Source: SAR86 cluster bacterium | GTDB taxonomy: Bacteria; Pseudomonadota; Gammaproteobacteria; Pseudomonadales; Pseudohongiellaceae | NCBI GenBank assembly: GCA_002402175.1 | Contig: NVVJ01000017.1 | Location: 552-38,333 of the forward strand | Direction: 5' to 3' | DNA length: 37,782 nucleotides | Program-made: the position numbers and the translations under genes | Part shown: in pieces, positions 17,275 to 26,427 of the stretch | Layout of the letters: every line of letters starts with the position of its first letter | Numbering within the stretch: the first letter of the stretch is position 1 | The notes under the pieces: generated by a model | Database searches by the model: none | Told to the model about the DNA's origin: nothing | The model's input: the letters and a program-made list of their open reading frames with translations, nothing else

Positions 17275-18645
17275 ATGGGATGGATTAACTTGCCTACTAG
17301 CAACTATGGCAAACATATTGCCAAATTGACTCAAGACTACACGTCAGCGCTGGATCAACTGAATTGCGTAAATGATGAAAAGCAGAGCAATGACAATCAG
17401 AAGAGTCGTATAGAAGCCGTACTCATTCATAGCGGCAGTGAGCAGCATTACTATGGAGATGACCGCGGCGTTTCCTTTCAAGCCTATGGCCATCTATTAC
17501 ACTGGCTACCGGTGAATCGGCCAGATCAATTTGTGTATTTTCGCCCAGGCGAAAAACCCACATACTTTCAAGTTGTGCCAAATGATTTTTGGTACGACCA
17601 ATCGATAGAATTGCCCGACGATATAACACAGCAGTTCACTGTAATCAAAATGGCATCTGTGAGTGAATTGAACACTCATCTAGATTCGTCATCTATTGCC
17701 TATATTGGTGAATCAGCGAATATTGCAAAAGGTCTGGGCATTGAACAAACCTTTGTCAATTCTTCGACGTTGCTTGCTCATCTAGATTTTTGTCGGGCGA
17801 TAAAAACTAGTTACGAGCTTGAGCAGTTACGTGCTGCTAACAGCCTTGCATTACAAGGACACGCCGCGGCAAAGGACTGTTTTTTGAATGGAGGCAGTGA
17901 GTATCAAATTCACATGGCCTATTTATCTGCTTGTAATATTCTTGAAGAAGAAAGCCCTTATACTAATATTATTGCGCTGGATGAAAAATCTGCAATTCTT
18001 CATTATCAATACAAACGCAAAGAAAAATCAGAAAAGCATAATGTATTGTTAATCGACGCAGGATGTCGAATTAACGGCTATGGTTCTGATATAACCCGCA
18101 CATCAGTAAGCGATAACGTCCATACTATATTTCGATCTTTGGTAGAGTCTATGGAATTTTTGGAGAAGAGCCTGGTCACACAGATACGACCTGGCCGTGC
18201 CTATCAGGAACTGCATGATGCTGCGTTAAAAAATATTGGCTCCGTTTTGTCAGAGCATGATATTTGCACAGGCTCAGCTGACGAGCTGCTACAGCAAAAC
18301 ATTCCTCAGTTATTTATGCCCCATGGAGTCGGTCATCTACTGGGTATTCAGGTTCACGATGTCGGCGGTCATCAACTCGACATACGTGGTGGTATTTCTC
18401 CACCACCAGAATATGCACCAGCTTTGCGCAACACTCGTACTATGGAACAAGATATGGTATTTACTGTAGAGCCTGGCTTGTACTTTATTCCACTTCTTTT
18501 GGAGCCAGAACGAAACTCCGCTCGGGGAAAATCAATCAACTGGAAATTAGTGGACGAGTTATATGCTTGCGGCGGCATTCGAATAGAGGACAATGTCCGT
18601 GTGATTAATGAGGGCGCAGAAAACCTTACGCGGCAGTTTGAATAA
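17275..18645 (+). CDS. pepQ: Xaa-Pro dipeptidase (prolidase), M24B family
   Basis: 456 residues, close to E. coli PepQ. It hydrolyses dipeptides with C-terminal proline using a two-metal centre. The five ligands are all present: Asp261 and Asp272 (LLIDAGCRINGYGSDITRT), His354 (PHGVGHLLGIQVHDVGG), Glu399 (FTVEPGLYFIP) and Glu438 (GIRIEDNVRV). Each lies 15 residues after its E. coli counterpart, as I recall the numbering. The N-terminal creatinase-like domain covers about 1-170. The start ATG lacks a strong ribosome-binding site. It converges on waaA with only 17 bases between stops. Cytosolic. Confidence 0.95.
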   Translation: MGWINLPTSNYGKHIAKLTQDYTSALDQLNCVNDEKQSNDNQKSRIEAVLIHSGSEQHYYGDDRGVSFQAYGHLLHWLPVNRPDQFVYFRPGEKPTYFQVVPNDFWYDQSIELPDDITQQFTVIKMASVSELNTHLDSSSIAYIGESANIAKGLGIEQTFVNSSTLLAHLDFCRAIKTSYELEQLRAANSLALQGHAAAKDCFLNGGSEYQIHMAYLSACNILEEESPYTNIIALDEKSAILHYQYKRKEKSEKHNVLLIDAGCRINGYGSDITRTSVSDNVHTIFRSLVESMEFLEKSLVTQIRPGRAYQELHDAALKNIGSVLSEHDICTGSADELLQQNIPQLFMPHGVGHLLGIQVHDVGGHQLDIRGGISPPPEYAPALRNTRTMEQDMVFTVEPGLYFIPLLLEPERNSARGKSINWKLVDELYACGGIRIEDNVRVINEGAENLTRQFE

Positions 18646-18662
18646 GACTAGATGTTAATTAT

Positions 18663-19940
18663 TCACGGATATAACGATTCAAGTAACCTTAACAGGCACG
18701 GCAAGGCATTCTGATTTTCCTGAACTAGCTGCCTGCCTTTTTCTCCCATTTCATGTTGTTTCACATTGTCAGCAAGCAAATGTTCTAAATAGGCTCCTAA
18801 CTCTGCTTCGTCATTGACTGTTTTTAAAGCACCAGCCATTTCGAGCTGCTTACAAATCGTAGCGAAATTGAATTGCGAAGGCCCAACGACAATAGGAATG
18901 CCCAGAGCAGCGGGCTCAATTACATTCTGACAACCCGTATTCACAAGGCTTCCGCCTACAAACGCTATGGTAGCAAGACCATAGTAATGCAACATTTCAC
19001 CCATGGAATCGCCCAGTAGAATCTGTGCATTTGAGTCAAACATCTGATCACGGCTGCGCCGAGCAAGAGTAAATCCTTTCTCCTGGCAAAGACGCGCCAC
19101 TTTATCGAATCGTTCGGGATGTCGCGGAACCAGCAGCAGTATCAAGCTTGCATTAGATCTTAAGCAATGAGTGTAGGCCGCAAGTACTTTTTCCTCTTCG
19201 CCATCACGAGTACTTGCCGCAATTAGCACATCTCGCCCCGAATTTTTTACAGAAGTAAAAAGAGAGCCTGAAACAAGTTCTGGTTTCTTTATATCTACAT
19301 TGAACTTTAGACTGCCACTAACACTAATTCTGGCTTCGTCGACACCCAACGCTATGAATCGCTCGACATCATCCTGGGCCTGGGCAGCAATGTAGTTGAT
19401 ACTATCCAGGATTTTTTTGATTGCCCCAGGAAAACGTGCGTAACCATTGGCTGATTTTTCTGACAACCGTGCGTTCGCCAGTACAATTTTGGCACCACTC
19501 TTCTGGCAATAATGTAACAGATTAGGCCACATCTCTGTTTCCATTAAGATAAGCAGGTTGGGTTGAATTTTTCGAACTATACGTTTACTTGCACCCGGCA
19601 GGTCATAAGGAATGTAACTGTGAAAAACGCTATTCCCAAATAGTTCTTTAACTCTGTCCGACCCTGTTGGGGTCATAGTGCTTATGAATATTTGAGTTTC
19701 AGGGTACTTCTGTTGTAGCTGATTTATTAGCGGTGCGGCGGCAACTGTTTCACCCACCGAGACTGAATGAATCCAGATAGTTTGTTTTGAATTATCAAAA
19801 CCTGCCGGCATAGCATTAAAAGCAAAACGTTCCGCCACGCGATGCCGATAGTTAGGGGTCTTAATTGACCTAACTAGTAGTCGAAGCAAGACAACAGGCA
19901 TAGCGAGATAGAAAATGACGCTATATAGAACTCTAAACAT
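18663..19940 (-). CDS. waaA: 3-deoxy-D-manno-octulosonic acid (Kdo) transferase
   Basis: 425 residues, standard for WaaA/KdtA. It adds Kdo from CMP-Kdo to the lipid A precursor at the cytoplasmic face of the inner membrane. An N-terminal membrane anchor (about 3-20, VLYSVIFYLAMPVVLLRLL) precedes the acceptor domain with WIHSVSVGETVAAAPLI. Later motifs are METEMWPNLLHYC, LANARLSEKSANGYARFPG, STRDGEEE and VGGSLVNTGCQNVIEPAALGIPIVVGP. Whether it adds one or two Kdo cannot be told from the sequence. It is the only Kdo transferase here and it lies near hldE and lpxL. Confidence 0.96.
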   Translation of the reverse strand: MFRVLYSVIFYLAMPVVLLRLLVRSIKTPNYRHRVAERFAFNAMPAGFDNSKQTIWIHSVSVGETVAAAPLINQLQQKYPETQIFISTMTPTGSDRVKELFGNSVFHSYIPYDLPGASKRIVRKIQPNLLILMETEMWPNLLHYCQKSGAKIVLANARLSEKSANGYARFPGAIKKILDSINYIAAQAQDDVERFIALGVDEARISVSGSLKFNVDIKKPELVSGSLFTSVKNSGRDVLIAASTRDGEEEKVLAAYTHCLRSNASLILLLVPRHPERFDKVARLCQEKGFTLARRSRDQMFDSNAQILLGDSMGEMLHYYGLATIAFVGGSLVNTGCQNVIEPAALGIPIVVGPSQFNFATICKQLEMAGALKTVNDEAELGAYLEHLLADNVKQHEMGEKGRQLVQENQNALPCLLRLLESLYP

Positions 19941-20185
19941 ATTTCTGGCGGACCTATTCTTATTAACAGGTCTGAGTCTGCGGTATCCTCAGAAAATATC
20001 AACTTAAATCAGAATGTTGGTTGAACAGAATCAACTAGCGCTAGGCTACTAGCATGGCTCTCTTGCGGATAAGTCACTCCGCGTGAATGCTAGATACAGT
20101 ACTCTCCATTGGGAAAAGCGCCCTGATGTCGATATACTTTCTTTAATATTAAGTATGGTGCATTACCAAGCATGCAAAATAAGCA

Positions 20186-21385
20186 ATGACATCAAGCTAT
20201 TCAACAGACATTGTCATTTTTGGCGGGGGTATCGCTGGCCTATGGCTATTGAATCGGCTGCGAGATAAAGGTTATAGAACCATCTTACTGGAAACCAATA
20301 CCCTTGGCAGTGGTCAAACGCTTGCGTCTCAGGGAATCATTCATGGGGGGCTGAAATATGCACTTAATGGAACCCTCACCGGTGCGGCCAATGTTATAGC
20401 TGGCATGCCTGCCTATTGGCGCAGCTGTTTAAATGGTACCGGCGAAGTCGACTTAACTACATGCAAAGTTCTAAGTGATCACTACTATATGTGGTCGGAA
20501 GCAGGTATTCGTTCAAAGCTGAAAACTTTTCTGGGAAGCAAAAGCCTGCAAGGAAGAGTTGAGCCAGTTCCAAAGGGCGAATACCCTTCGTTTTTTAAAG
20601 CAGCGACCGTAGCGGGCACGTTATACAAATTACCCGATTTCGTAGTAGATACTAGTTCTTTGTTACAGGCGCTAACAAAAAAATATCACGACTACATTTT
20701 CAAAATTGATTCTCATGCGTATGCATTTGAGCGAAATAACGCAGGGCAGGTCAACGCGGTTACTGTCGCTAATAGCGAACAAACATTTCGAATCGAAATG
20801 CAGAATATTATTTTTAGTGCCGGGGAAGGCAATCAGGAGTTAATCAACAAGGCGGAATTAAAAGCGCCAAAATCTCAGGTGCGTCCACTGAAAATGGTTT
20901 TTTTAAAGCAGGAAAACCTACCAAGAATATTTGTTCATTGTATAGGTAGTGGATTTAGTTTAACGCCAAAGCTTACCGTTACCTCACATACAGATTCCGA
21001 TGGCTGTACTGTGTGGTACTTAGGCGGCGAGCTTGCCGAATCGGGAGTTGGGCTGAACGATGCTGAACAAATTAACGCTGCCAAGATATTACTCGGCTCT
21101 GTTTTCCCATGGATAGATTTGTCTTCTGCTCAATGGCAATGCTTTACCATCAATCGCGCTGAAGCAAATATCAATAATGATTACCGCCCGGAAGATGCTT
21201 ACATCAAAGAAGAAGATAATATCCTTGTAGCATGGCCTACCAAACTTACACTGACTCCTTCCTTGGCGGACAAGGTAATTCAGCATCTGGTTGAAAAATC
21301 ATTGGTGCCAATGGCAGTAACAAACAACGAAGAGCTCAGTAGTGTTCTTGAAGCGGCCAATATTGGCAGCGCGAACTGGGATTAA
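20186..21385 (+). CDS. FAD-dependent oxidoreductase (DAO / glycerol-3-phosphate dehydrogenase-like)
   Basis: 399 residues. The N-terminus has the FAD dinucleotide motif GGGIAG (residues 13-18) ending in an acidic residue (LLETNTLGSGQT), then a conserved SQGIIHGGLKYAL region as in DAO-fold enzymes that bind FAD and oxidise hydroxy- or amino-acids. The substrate is unknown. The ATG at 20186 directly precedes the FAD strand. An aldo/keto reductase begins four bases after the stop, and the pair sits between waaA and hldE. From memory, a similar pair occupies this place in P. aeruginosa, which hints at a conserved but undefined role alongside core LPS genes. Confidence 0.85.
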   Translation: MTSSYSTDIVIFGGGIAGLWLLNRLRDKGYRTILLETNTLGSGQTLASQGIIHGGLKYALNGTLTGAANVIAGMPAYWRSCLNGTGEVDLTTCKVLSDHYYMWSEAGIRSKLKTFLGSKSLQGRVEPVPKGEYPSFFKAATVAGTLYKLPDFVVDTSSLLQALTKKYHDYIFKIDSHAYAFERNNAGQVNAVTVANSEQTFRIEMQNIIFSAGEGNQELINKAELKAPKSQVRPLKMVFLKQENLPRIFVHCIGSGFSLTPKLTVTSHTDSDGCTVWYLGGELAESGVGLNDAEQINAAKILLGSVFPWIDLSSAQWQCFTINRAEANINNDYRPEDAYIKEEDNILVAWPTKLTLTPSLADKVIQHLVEKSLVPMAVTNNEELSSVLEAANIGSANWD

Positions 21386-21389
21386 ATTA

Positions 21390-22175
21390 ATGAGTTTAGC
21401 TAAAAGAGTTTTAGGGCAATGCGGCATCGAAGTTTCCTGCCTTGGGTTGGGCACGGTGAAATTCGGCCGCAACCAAGGCGTAAAATATCCAGCTGGTTTT
21501 TCCTTACCGGAAGACAAAGAAATATTGTCACTACTTAGTCAGGCCAAAGAGCTGGGTATTAACTTACTCGATACAGCCCCAGCCTACGGGATCAGTGAGC
21601 AACGATTGGGCCGTCTATTGCAGAACCGCCAGGATTGGGTAATTTGCACGAAGGTGGGAGAGGAGTTTACTGGTGGAAAATCATTCTATAATTTTTCTGC
21701 CGAACACACTCGCCAAAGTATTGAACGAAGCTTACGCGAACTCAAAACTGACTACCTTGATATTGTGCTTATTCATTCTGACGGCGCAGATTTACGGATT
21801 ATCGAGTCAAGCGATTGCATTGAGACGCTTATGCAGATGCAGAAAGATGGATTAATAAAAGCGATTGGCATGTCCACTAAAACTGTAGACGGAGGCATCA
21901 AGGCTGTTGAACTTCTGGACATAGTTATGGTGACGTATAATCCGTCCAACGTAGATGATGAAAAAGTAATTGATAGTGCGCTGGCGTTAAACAAAGGAAT
22001 ACTTATTAAAAAAGCGCTAAATAGCGGTCACGATTGCATTGCATCTAATAATTCTGCTGAGAATAATCTACGCTTTGCATTGTCACGAGCCGGTGTGGGC
22101 AGCGTTATTGTTGGAACAATAAACCCTGCTCATCTGGAAGAAAATGTCAGGGCCGTTCAGCAGATAGACGGCTAG
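21390..22175 (+). CDS. Aldo/keto reductase family oxidoreductase
   Basis: 261 residues from the ATG at 21390. The catalytic tetrad is present: Asp61 and Tyr66 (LLDTAPAYGISEQRLG), Lys88 (VICTKVG) and His129 (LDIVLIHSDG). The N-terminus (LGQCGIEVSCLGLGTVKFGRN) is typical. The protein is shorter than most members (about 280-330) and the C-terminal cofactor region is compact. The ATG lies four bases after the FAD oxidoreductase stop, so the two are translationally linked. The upstream frame extension overlaps the previous gene and was not used. The substrate is unknown. It converges on hldE. Confidence 0.88.
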   Translation: MSLAKRVLGQCGIEVSCLGLGTVKFGRNQGVKYPAGFSLPEDKEILSLLSQAKELGINLLDTAPAYGISEQRLGRLLQNRQDWVICTKVGEEFTGGKSFYNFSAEHTRQSIERSLRELKTDYLDIVLIHSDGADLRIIESSDCIETLMQMQKDGLIKAIGMSTKTVDGGIKAVELLDIVMVTYNPSNVDDEKVIDSALALNKGILIKKALNSGHDCIASNNSAENNLRFALSRAGVGSVIVGTINPAHLEENVRAVQQIDG

Positions 22176-22193
22176 TGAGATAGTAACAAGTGA

Positions 22194-23624
22194 CTATTCC
22201 CCAGCCTCTTTCATCTTTTCCACGATTGCAGACGTCGAGCAATTATCAAGAAAATCCAGGGCTTTAACTTCACCACCATAGGACTCCACATATTTTCCGC
22301 CAACCACTTGATCCAATGAATAGTCGCCGCCTTTCACTAGAATATCTGGCTGTAGCGCCTCCAATAATGGCTCAGGCGTATCTGAACCAAAGCTAACCAC
22401 CCAATCAACTGCTTCCAGTCCGGCGAGAACAGCCATACGTCTTTCTACCGGGTTTATTGGGCGACCAGGCCCCTTTAATTTAGTGACCGAGTCGTCATCA
22501 TTAATTGCAACCACTAGTCTGTCACCCAATTTTCTTGCCTCTGCAAGATAACCAACATGACCTGCATGAATAATATCAAAACAGCCATTGGTGAATACTA
22601 TTTTTTCTCCGTGAACCTTGGCATCTTGCACGGCAATTTGTAGCTGTTCAGCGGTCATTACACCCCGACCTGAATTTTGTTCCGATAGAATTGCTCGACG
22701 TAATTCCGGGCCACTAATCGCCGCTGTTCCTAGTTTTCCAACGACCAAACCTGCTGCGAGATTTGCGATTGCAGTGGCATCCGCAAAGCCATCTCCTGCG
22801 GCCAAAGCGGCAGCCAGTACTGAAATAACGGTATCTCCGGCGCCGGTCACATCGAATACTTCTTGTGCCCTTGCTGGTAAATGTAATTCTGGAGAGTCTG
22901 GGCGGATAAGCGTCATTCCATGTTCGCCGCGGGTTATTAGCATGGCCTGTAGATTCAAATTACTTAGCAAGGCGTGACCTTTGCTAACCAGCTCATCTTC
23001 GTTTTTACAATGACCAACCACTGCCTCGAACTCACTAAAGTTCGGTGTGATAAGTGTAGCGCCACGGTATTTTTCAAAATCAGACCCCTTAGGGTCAACA
23101 ATGACAGGTATATTCTGCTTTCTGCCAAGTTCAATAATCTCGGAAACGTTTTGTAGCGCACCTTTTGCATAATCGGATAATACCAATACCTGTGCGCTTG
23201 AAATTAGTGACGTTACTTTGCTGTGCAAATCAGCCACATCAGCACTATCAAAAATTTCTTCGAAGTCCAGGCGGATCAATTGTTGGTGCTGATGAATTAC
23301 ACGAAGCTTGGTAATCGTAGGTTTGTCTACGGATTGAAGAAATTCACAATATACTCCTGCCGCCGTGAGGCGCGACTCGAGATCTGCCGCATTATCGTCT
23401 TTACCAACCAGACCAACCAGCGTTGCTGCTGATCCCAGAGCGGCAATATTGAGCGCCACGTTGCCTGCGCCACCGGGACGGTCTTCCTGATTACCGACTT
23501 GAACTACCGGAACAGGAGCCTCTGGTGAAATGCGCGACGCGGCACCATGCCAATACCTATCCAGCATTACGTCGCCTACAACCAAGAGTTTTGCCTGCTG
23601 GAACTGCGGCATCTCCAATTTCAT
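22194..23624 (-). CDS. hldE: Bifunctional heptose 7-phosphate kinase / heptose 1-phosphate adenylyltransferase
   Basis: 476 residues, the full two-domain form. Residues 1 to about 320 are a ribokinase-fold kinase with GGAGNVA (51-57) and the catalytic GAGD (261-264, Asp264). Residues of about 340-476 are a nucleotidyltransferase with FTNGCFDIIHAGHVGYL (HxGH at 353-356). It phosphorylates D-glycero-D-manno-heptose 7-phosphate and later makes ADP-heptose, which feeds the WaaC and WaaF heptosyltransferases found further along. GGAG lies about nine bases upstream of the ATG. Two TATA-centred dyads lie upstream (23661-23674 and 23702-23713). Confidence 0.97.
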   Translation of the reverse strand: MKLEMPQFQQAKLLVVGDVMLDRYWHGAASRISPEAPVPVVQVGNQEDRPGGAGNVALNIAALGSAATLVGLVGKDDNAADLESRLTAAGVYCEFLQSVDKPTITKLRVIHQHQQLIRLDFEEIFDSADVADLHSKVTSLISSAQVLVLSDYAKGALQNVSEIIELGRKQNIPVIVDPKGSDFEKYRGATLITPNFSEFEAVVGHCKNEDELVSKGHALLSNLNLQAMLITRGEHGMTLIRPDSPELHLPARAQEVFDVTGAGDTVISVLAAALAAGDGFADATAIANLAAGLVVGKLGTAAISGPELRRAILSEQNSGRGVMTAEQLQIAVQDAKVHGEKIVFTNGCFDIIHAGHVGYLAEARKLGDRLVVAINDDDSVTKLKGPGRPINPVERRMAVLAGLEAVDWVVSFGSDTPEPLLEALQPDILVKGGDYSLDQVVGGKYVESYGGEVKALDFLDNCSTSAIVEKMKEAGE

Positions 23625-23935
23625 TTAGTTAGTCTCCATTGCATTCTTTATTCTATATCGGGGGTTATAACCCCAAAAAGTCGGCGGCTGATGATATCAC
23701 ACGGCTATAACCGCTCTATAACAACCAAATTAACGTAATTTCTCTATTGTGGGTAATTTAATTCAATATATAGACAATTATGATACAAATGTGGGGAGTT
23801 ATTTGGATATTACTCAATTCGCGTGCCTCACAAGCCTAAACTGATGTTGGCGAGTGCTTCTGCTACAATTCGCGCCATAAGCACTCATTTTGTATTATTA
23901 CTCCACGATTACACAAACTCTAACTGGCTGATTCT
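23625..23935. other. 311-base divergent intergenic region, hldE / lpxL
   Basis: No gene is seen. Near hldE there is a perfect 14-base palindrome GGGGTTATAACCCC (23661-23674). A related near-palindrome CGGCTATAACCG lies at 23702-23713, with centres 40 bases apart. The middle is AT-rich. Near lpxL an extended -10 box is embedded in an eight-base inverted repeat (listed separately). The region therefore probably holds two divergent promoters. Confidence 0.6.
23852..23886 (+). promoter_or_regulatory. Probable lpxL promoter within an inverted repeat
   Basis: TGCTACAAT at 23861-23869 is a good extended -10 element; no convincing -35 lies 16-18 bases upstream. It is flanked by GAGTGCTT (23852-23859) and its exact complement AAGCACTC (23879-23886), 19 bases apart. 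A protein bound to this dyad would cover the -10 and transcription start. Alternatively the right half and downstream bases form part of the leader. The lpxL GTG start is 50 bases downstream. Confidence 0.4.
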
Positions 23936-24865
23936 GTGCCCGAAGACTCCCAAAACAGCACTCCTTTGCGCCGATTTATGTCTCCACGTTACTGGCCTAC
24001 CTGGCTGGGCCTGGGGCTCATGTGGAGCGTAGCCCAACTGCCGTTTGCCTTACAAATTCGTATGGGCCAATTACTGGGTGTAATGAGTTACTACCTCGCA
24101 AGAGAGCGACGTCATATATGCGAGGTAAACCTGCGACTGTGCTTTCCACATCTAAACGAGCTGGAACAGCGACAACTGGTAAAGAAGACATTCATCTCCA
24201 ACGGAATCGGACTTATCGAGGTCGCTATATCATGGTTTCGCGACCCCGAGGATTATAGGTCCAGAACAACTGTTTCCGGATTACAAAACCTGGAAGCCGC
24301 GCTTGCTGAAGGACGTGGTGTATTGCTGCTATGCGCGCATTTTACTACTCTGGAGTTCGGTGGTTTCCTGTTTAATCTGTATCAAAAAATGGATGTCACT
24401 TACCGCCCCAACAAGAACCCCTTATTTCAGGCGGCAATGTTCAAAGGGCGGAAGCGGCATTTTGCTAATGTTTTCGATCGTAAAGATGTACGCGGCGCAA
24501 TGCGTAGTCTGAAAGCAGGAAGGATTCTCTGGTATGCCCCCGACCAGGATTACGGTGCCAAACATTCCGTCTTTGTGCCATTCTTTGGCAACCAGGCAGC
24601 AACCATTACTGCAACTAGCCGATTTACCAAGGTGAATAATTCGGCGGTTGTGTTCTTCAGTCATTATCGCAATGAAGACAACTCAGGTTATCATCTGGAC
24701 TTTAGTCCTGCGCTATCCGGCTACCCAACGGACAACGATAAGGAGGATGCCATTACCATCAATAAACTGATAGAAGCCGCGATAAGAAAACAACCAGATC
24801 AGTACTTGTGGTTACACAAGCGATTTAAAACACAGGCTGCAGGTAAAGCAGCTAGACCGTACTAG
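23936..24865 (+). CDS. lpxL: Lipid A biosynthesis acyltransferase (LpxL/HtrB family)
   Basis: 309 residues, standard length. It transfers a secondary acyl chain from acyl-ACP to Kdo-lipid A at the inner membrane. An N-terminal hydrophobic segment (about 20-38) is followed by the catalytic His135-x4-Glu140 in CAHFTTLEFGG, then YRPNKNP, WYAPDQDYG and the late LWLHKRFKT. The start is GTG at 23936, since an in-frame stop lies 15 bases upstream; ATG at codon 15 is an alternative. Neither has a strong ribosome-binding site. LpxL cannot be told from LpxM by eye, so the symbol marks the family. A GT-C-type gene follows 53 bases later. Confidence 0.92.
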   Translation: MPEDSQNSTPLRRFMSPRYWPTWLGLGLMWSVAQLPFALQIRMGQLLGVMSYYLARERRHICEVNLRLCFPHLNELEQRQLVKKTFISNGIGLIEVAISWFRDPEDYRSRTTVSGLQNLEAALAEGRGVLLLCAHFTTLEFGGFLFNLYQKMDVTYRPNKNPLFQAAMFKGRKRHFANVFDRKDVRGAMRSLKAGRILWYAPDQDYGAKHSVFVPFFGNQAATITATSRFTKVNNSAVVFFSHYRNEDNSGYHLDFSPALSGYPTDNDKEDAITINKLIEAAIRKQPDQYLWLHKRFKTQAAGKAARPY

Positions 24866-24918
24866 AATATTGGCATTCGAGTTCCAATCGTTTAACAAAA
24901 AATAGCGAATAGAGAAAA

Positions 24919-26421
24919 GTGAATTACAACTGGCGCAAACTTGATATACGAATCTATGCTGTTATGGCCAGCTTGCTTATCTCAGTCTATACCTTGGCTT
25001 TTCCAGATTCGCCAAACAACGATGCCTACATCTATATCAGAACTGCTGATCTATTTTTGAACGAAGGATTATCAGCCGCCTTTCAATACTATGAATGGGC
25101 AACCTATTCGATGCTATTAGGCCTGGTTAGTCTAATAGGACTAGACCTGTTTTCGGCTGGCCTTCTGGTCAATGCACTGTTCTATGCTGTGTTAGTTTTT
25201 GCCTTTGTTAGTCTTGTCAAAGAAATTGACGATTCAAAAAAACTTAGCGTATTTGCTGCAATTAGCATTCTTGTTTATCCACAGCTGAATGAGTATCGCT
25301 ATTTCATTATTCGTGACCCGGGGTTTTGGGCATTCTCGGTTCTTGCGCTTTGGCAGTATCTACAGTATTCAAGCTCACGTTCAATAATTCATGCATTCGC
25401 ATTTTGTGGATCACTACTCATTGCAGCGACATTTCGAGTGGAGGCAGTGGCTTACTTATTAGTTACGCCATTAGCTATATTGTTCGACAACCGACATGAG
25501 AGAAAAGTATGCATCCGGCTTTTCTTCACATTAACCGGAATCACAGTTTCTGCTATTGTGCTAGCGACTGTCTTTTTAAGCATCATCGGTCTTGATGTAT
25601 CAGGATTGTTTCTAGGCTTTATTTCTGTTTATCAGCCCTTTATTGATAGCTTCTTCAACTCGGATCAAGCACAAATTACTGAACTCAGCCGTTTACTCTT
25701 CAATGAACACGCGGCCTCGCATTCTCAAGAATATATTACAATATTTCTAGGTGCAGGTTTTTTCGCAATTCTTTTGGCTACTCTGTTTAAGGCTATTGGG
25801 GGGTCATATCTTGCTGTGATTATATTTGGAGCTTTCAAGAAACACATTCAGCTTAGTAGATATTTTGTAACGCCATTGATCGCCTATTTGTTGGTGAATG
25901 CCCTTATTCTTTTTGCCTTTCTATTTATCACAAAATTCCTGACTACTCGCTATGCAATGCTGTTTTGTATTGTGCTTGCTGTTTTTGTGCCTGTAATATT
26001 ATGGAGAGTAATTAGCAGCATTCGAGTAGAAAAACTGAAAGCTGCTTATATCGTACTAGCTTTGTTTTTTACTTACTGCGGCATCGATTCCTACTACAGT
26101 TTTGGGGGCAAAAAGGACTATGTACTCGATTCCATCAATTGGCTTTCTGAGAATACAACCAGCACAAGCGGGCTGGTTACTAACAACCGCGCCATTGCCT
26201 ATTCCACTGGTAAAGTAGAGAACTATGATGTTGTGCTGAGGCTTCTTACAGAGCAACAAGTATTGTCCGGCGTTGCAGGTGACACAATAGCTATAGAAAT
26301 GAATAGAGAAATGGAGGGGCTTCTTTCCAGCACTTCTATCGCGCCATATCTGAAACTACAAACTGCGTTTCCGGATATGCAAAAGCAACGACTAAGAATT
26401 TATCAAAGAATCAATCCATAA
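24919..26421 (+). CDS. Multi-pass membrane glycosyltransferase-like protein (GT-C type)
   Basis: 500 residues with about ten or eleven hydrophobic segments spread along the chain and a soluble C-terminal part of about 90 residues. The first extracytoplasmic loop carries acidic residues (FPDSPNNDAYIYIRTADLFLNEG), as in GT-C enzymes that use lipid-linked sugar donors such as GT39/ArnT-type proteins. A later loop reads QLNEYRYFIIRDPGFW. It is not the Wzy/WaaL family by any motif I can see. Given its place between lpxL and the core operon, modification of LPS core or lipid A in the periplasm is a reasonable inference; the sugar is unknown. The start is GTG at 24919. The stop lies six bases from the convergent carbamoyltransferase stop. 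Confidence 0.7.
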   Translation: MNYNWRKLDIRIYAVMASLLISVYTLAFPDSPNNDAYIYIRTADLFLNEGLSAAFQYYEWATYSMLLGLVSLIGLDLFSAGLLVNALFYAVLVFAFVSLVKEIDDSKKLSVFAAISILVYPQLNEYRYFIIRDPGFWAFSVLALWQYLQYSSSRSIIHAFAFCGSLLIAATFRVEAVAYLLVTPLAILFDNRHERKVCIRLFFTLTGITVSAIVLATVFLSIIGLDVSGLFLGFISVYQPFIDSFFNSDQAQITELSRLLFNEHAASHSQEYITIFLGAGFFAILLATLFKAIGGSYLAVIIFGAFKKHIQLSRYFVTPLIAYLLVNALILFAFLFITKFLTTRYAMLFCIVLAVFVPVILWRVISSIRVEKLKAAYIVLALFFTYCGIDSYYSFGGKKDYVLDSINWLSENTTSTSGLVTNNRAIAYSTGKVENYDVVLRLLTEQQVLSGVAGDTIAIEMNREMEGLLSSTSIAPYLKLQTAFPDMQKQRLRIYQRINP

Positions 26422-26427
26422 AAAATC

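Noticed and set aside
20035..20053. Palindrome CTAGCGCTAG and nearby CTAG repeats
   Set aside because: Short self-complementary runs of this size occur by chance; no promoter or conserved spacing supports an operator.
20083..20268. Small open frame upstream of and overlapping the FAD oxidoreductase
   Set aside because: It overlaps the FAD-binding region in another frame, has no ribosome-binding site and resembles no known peptide.
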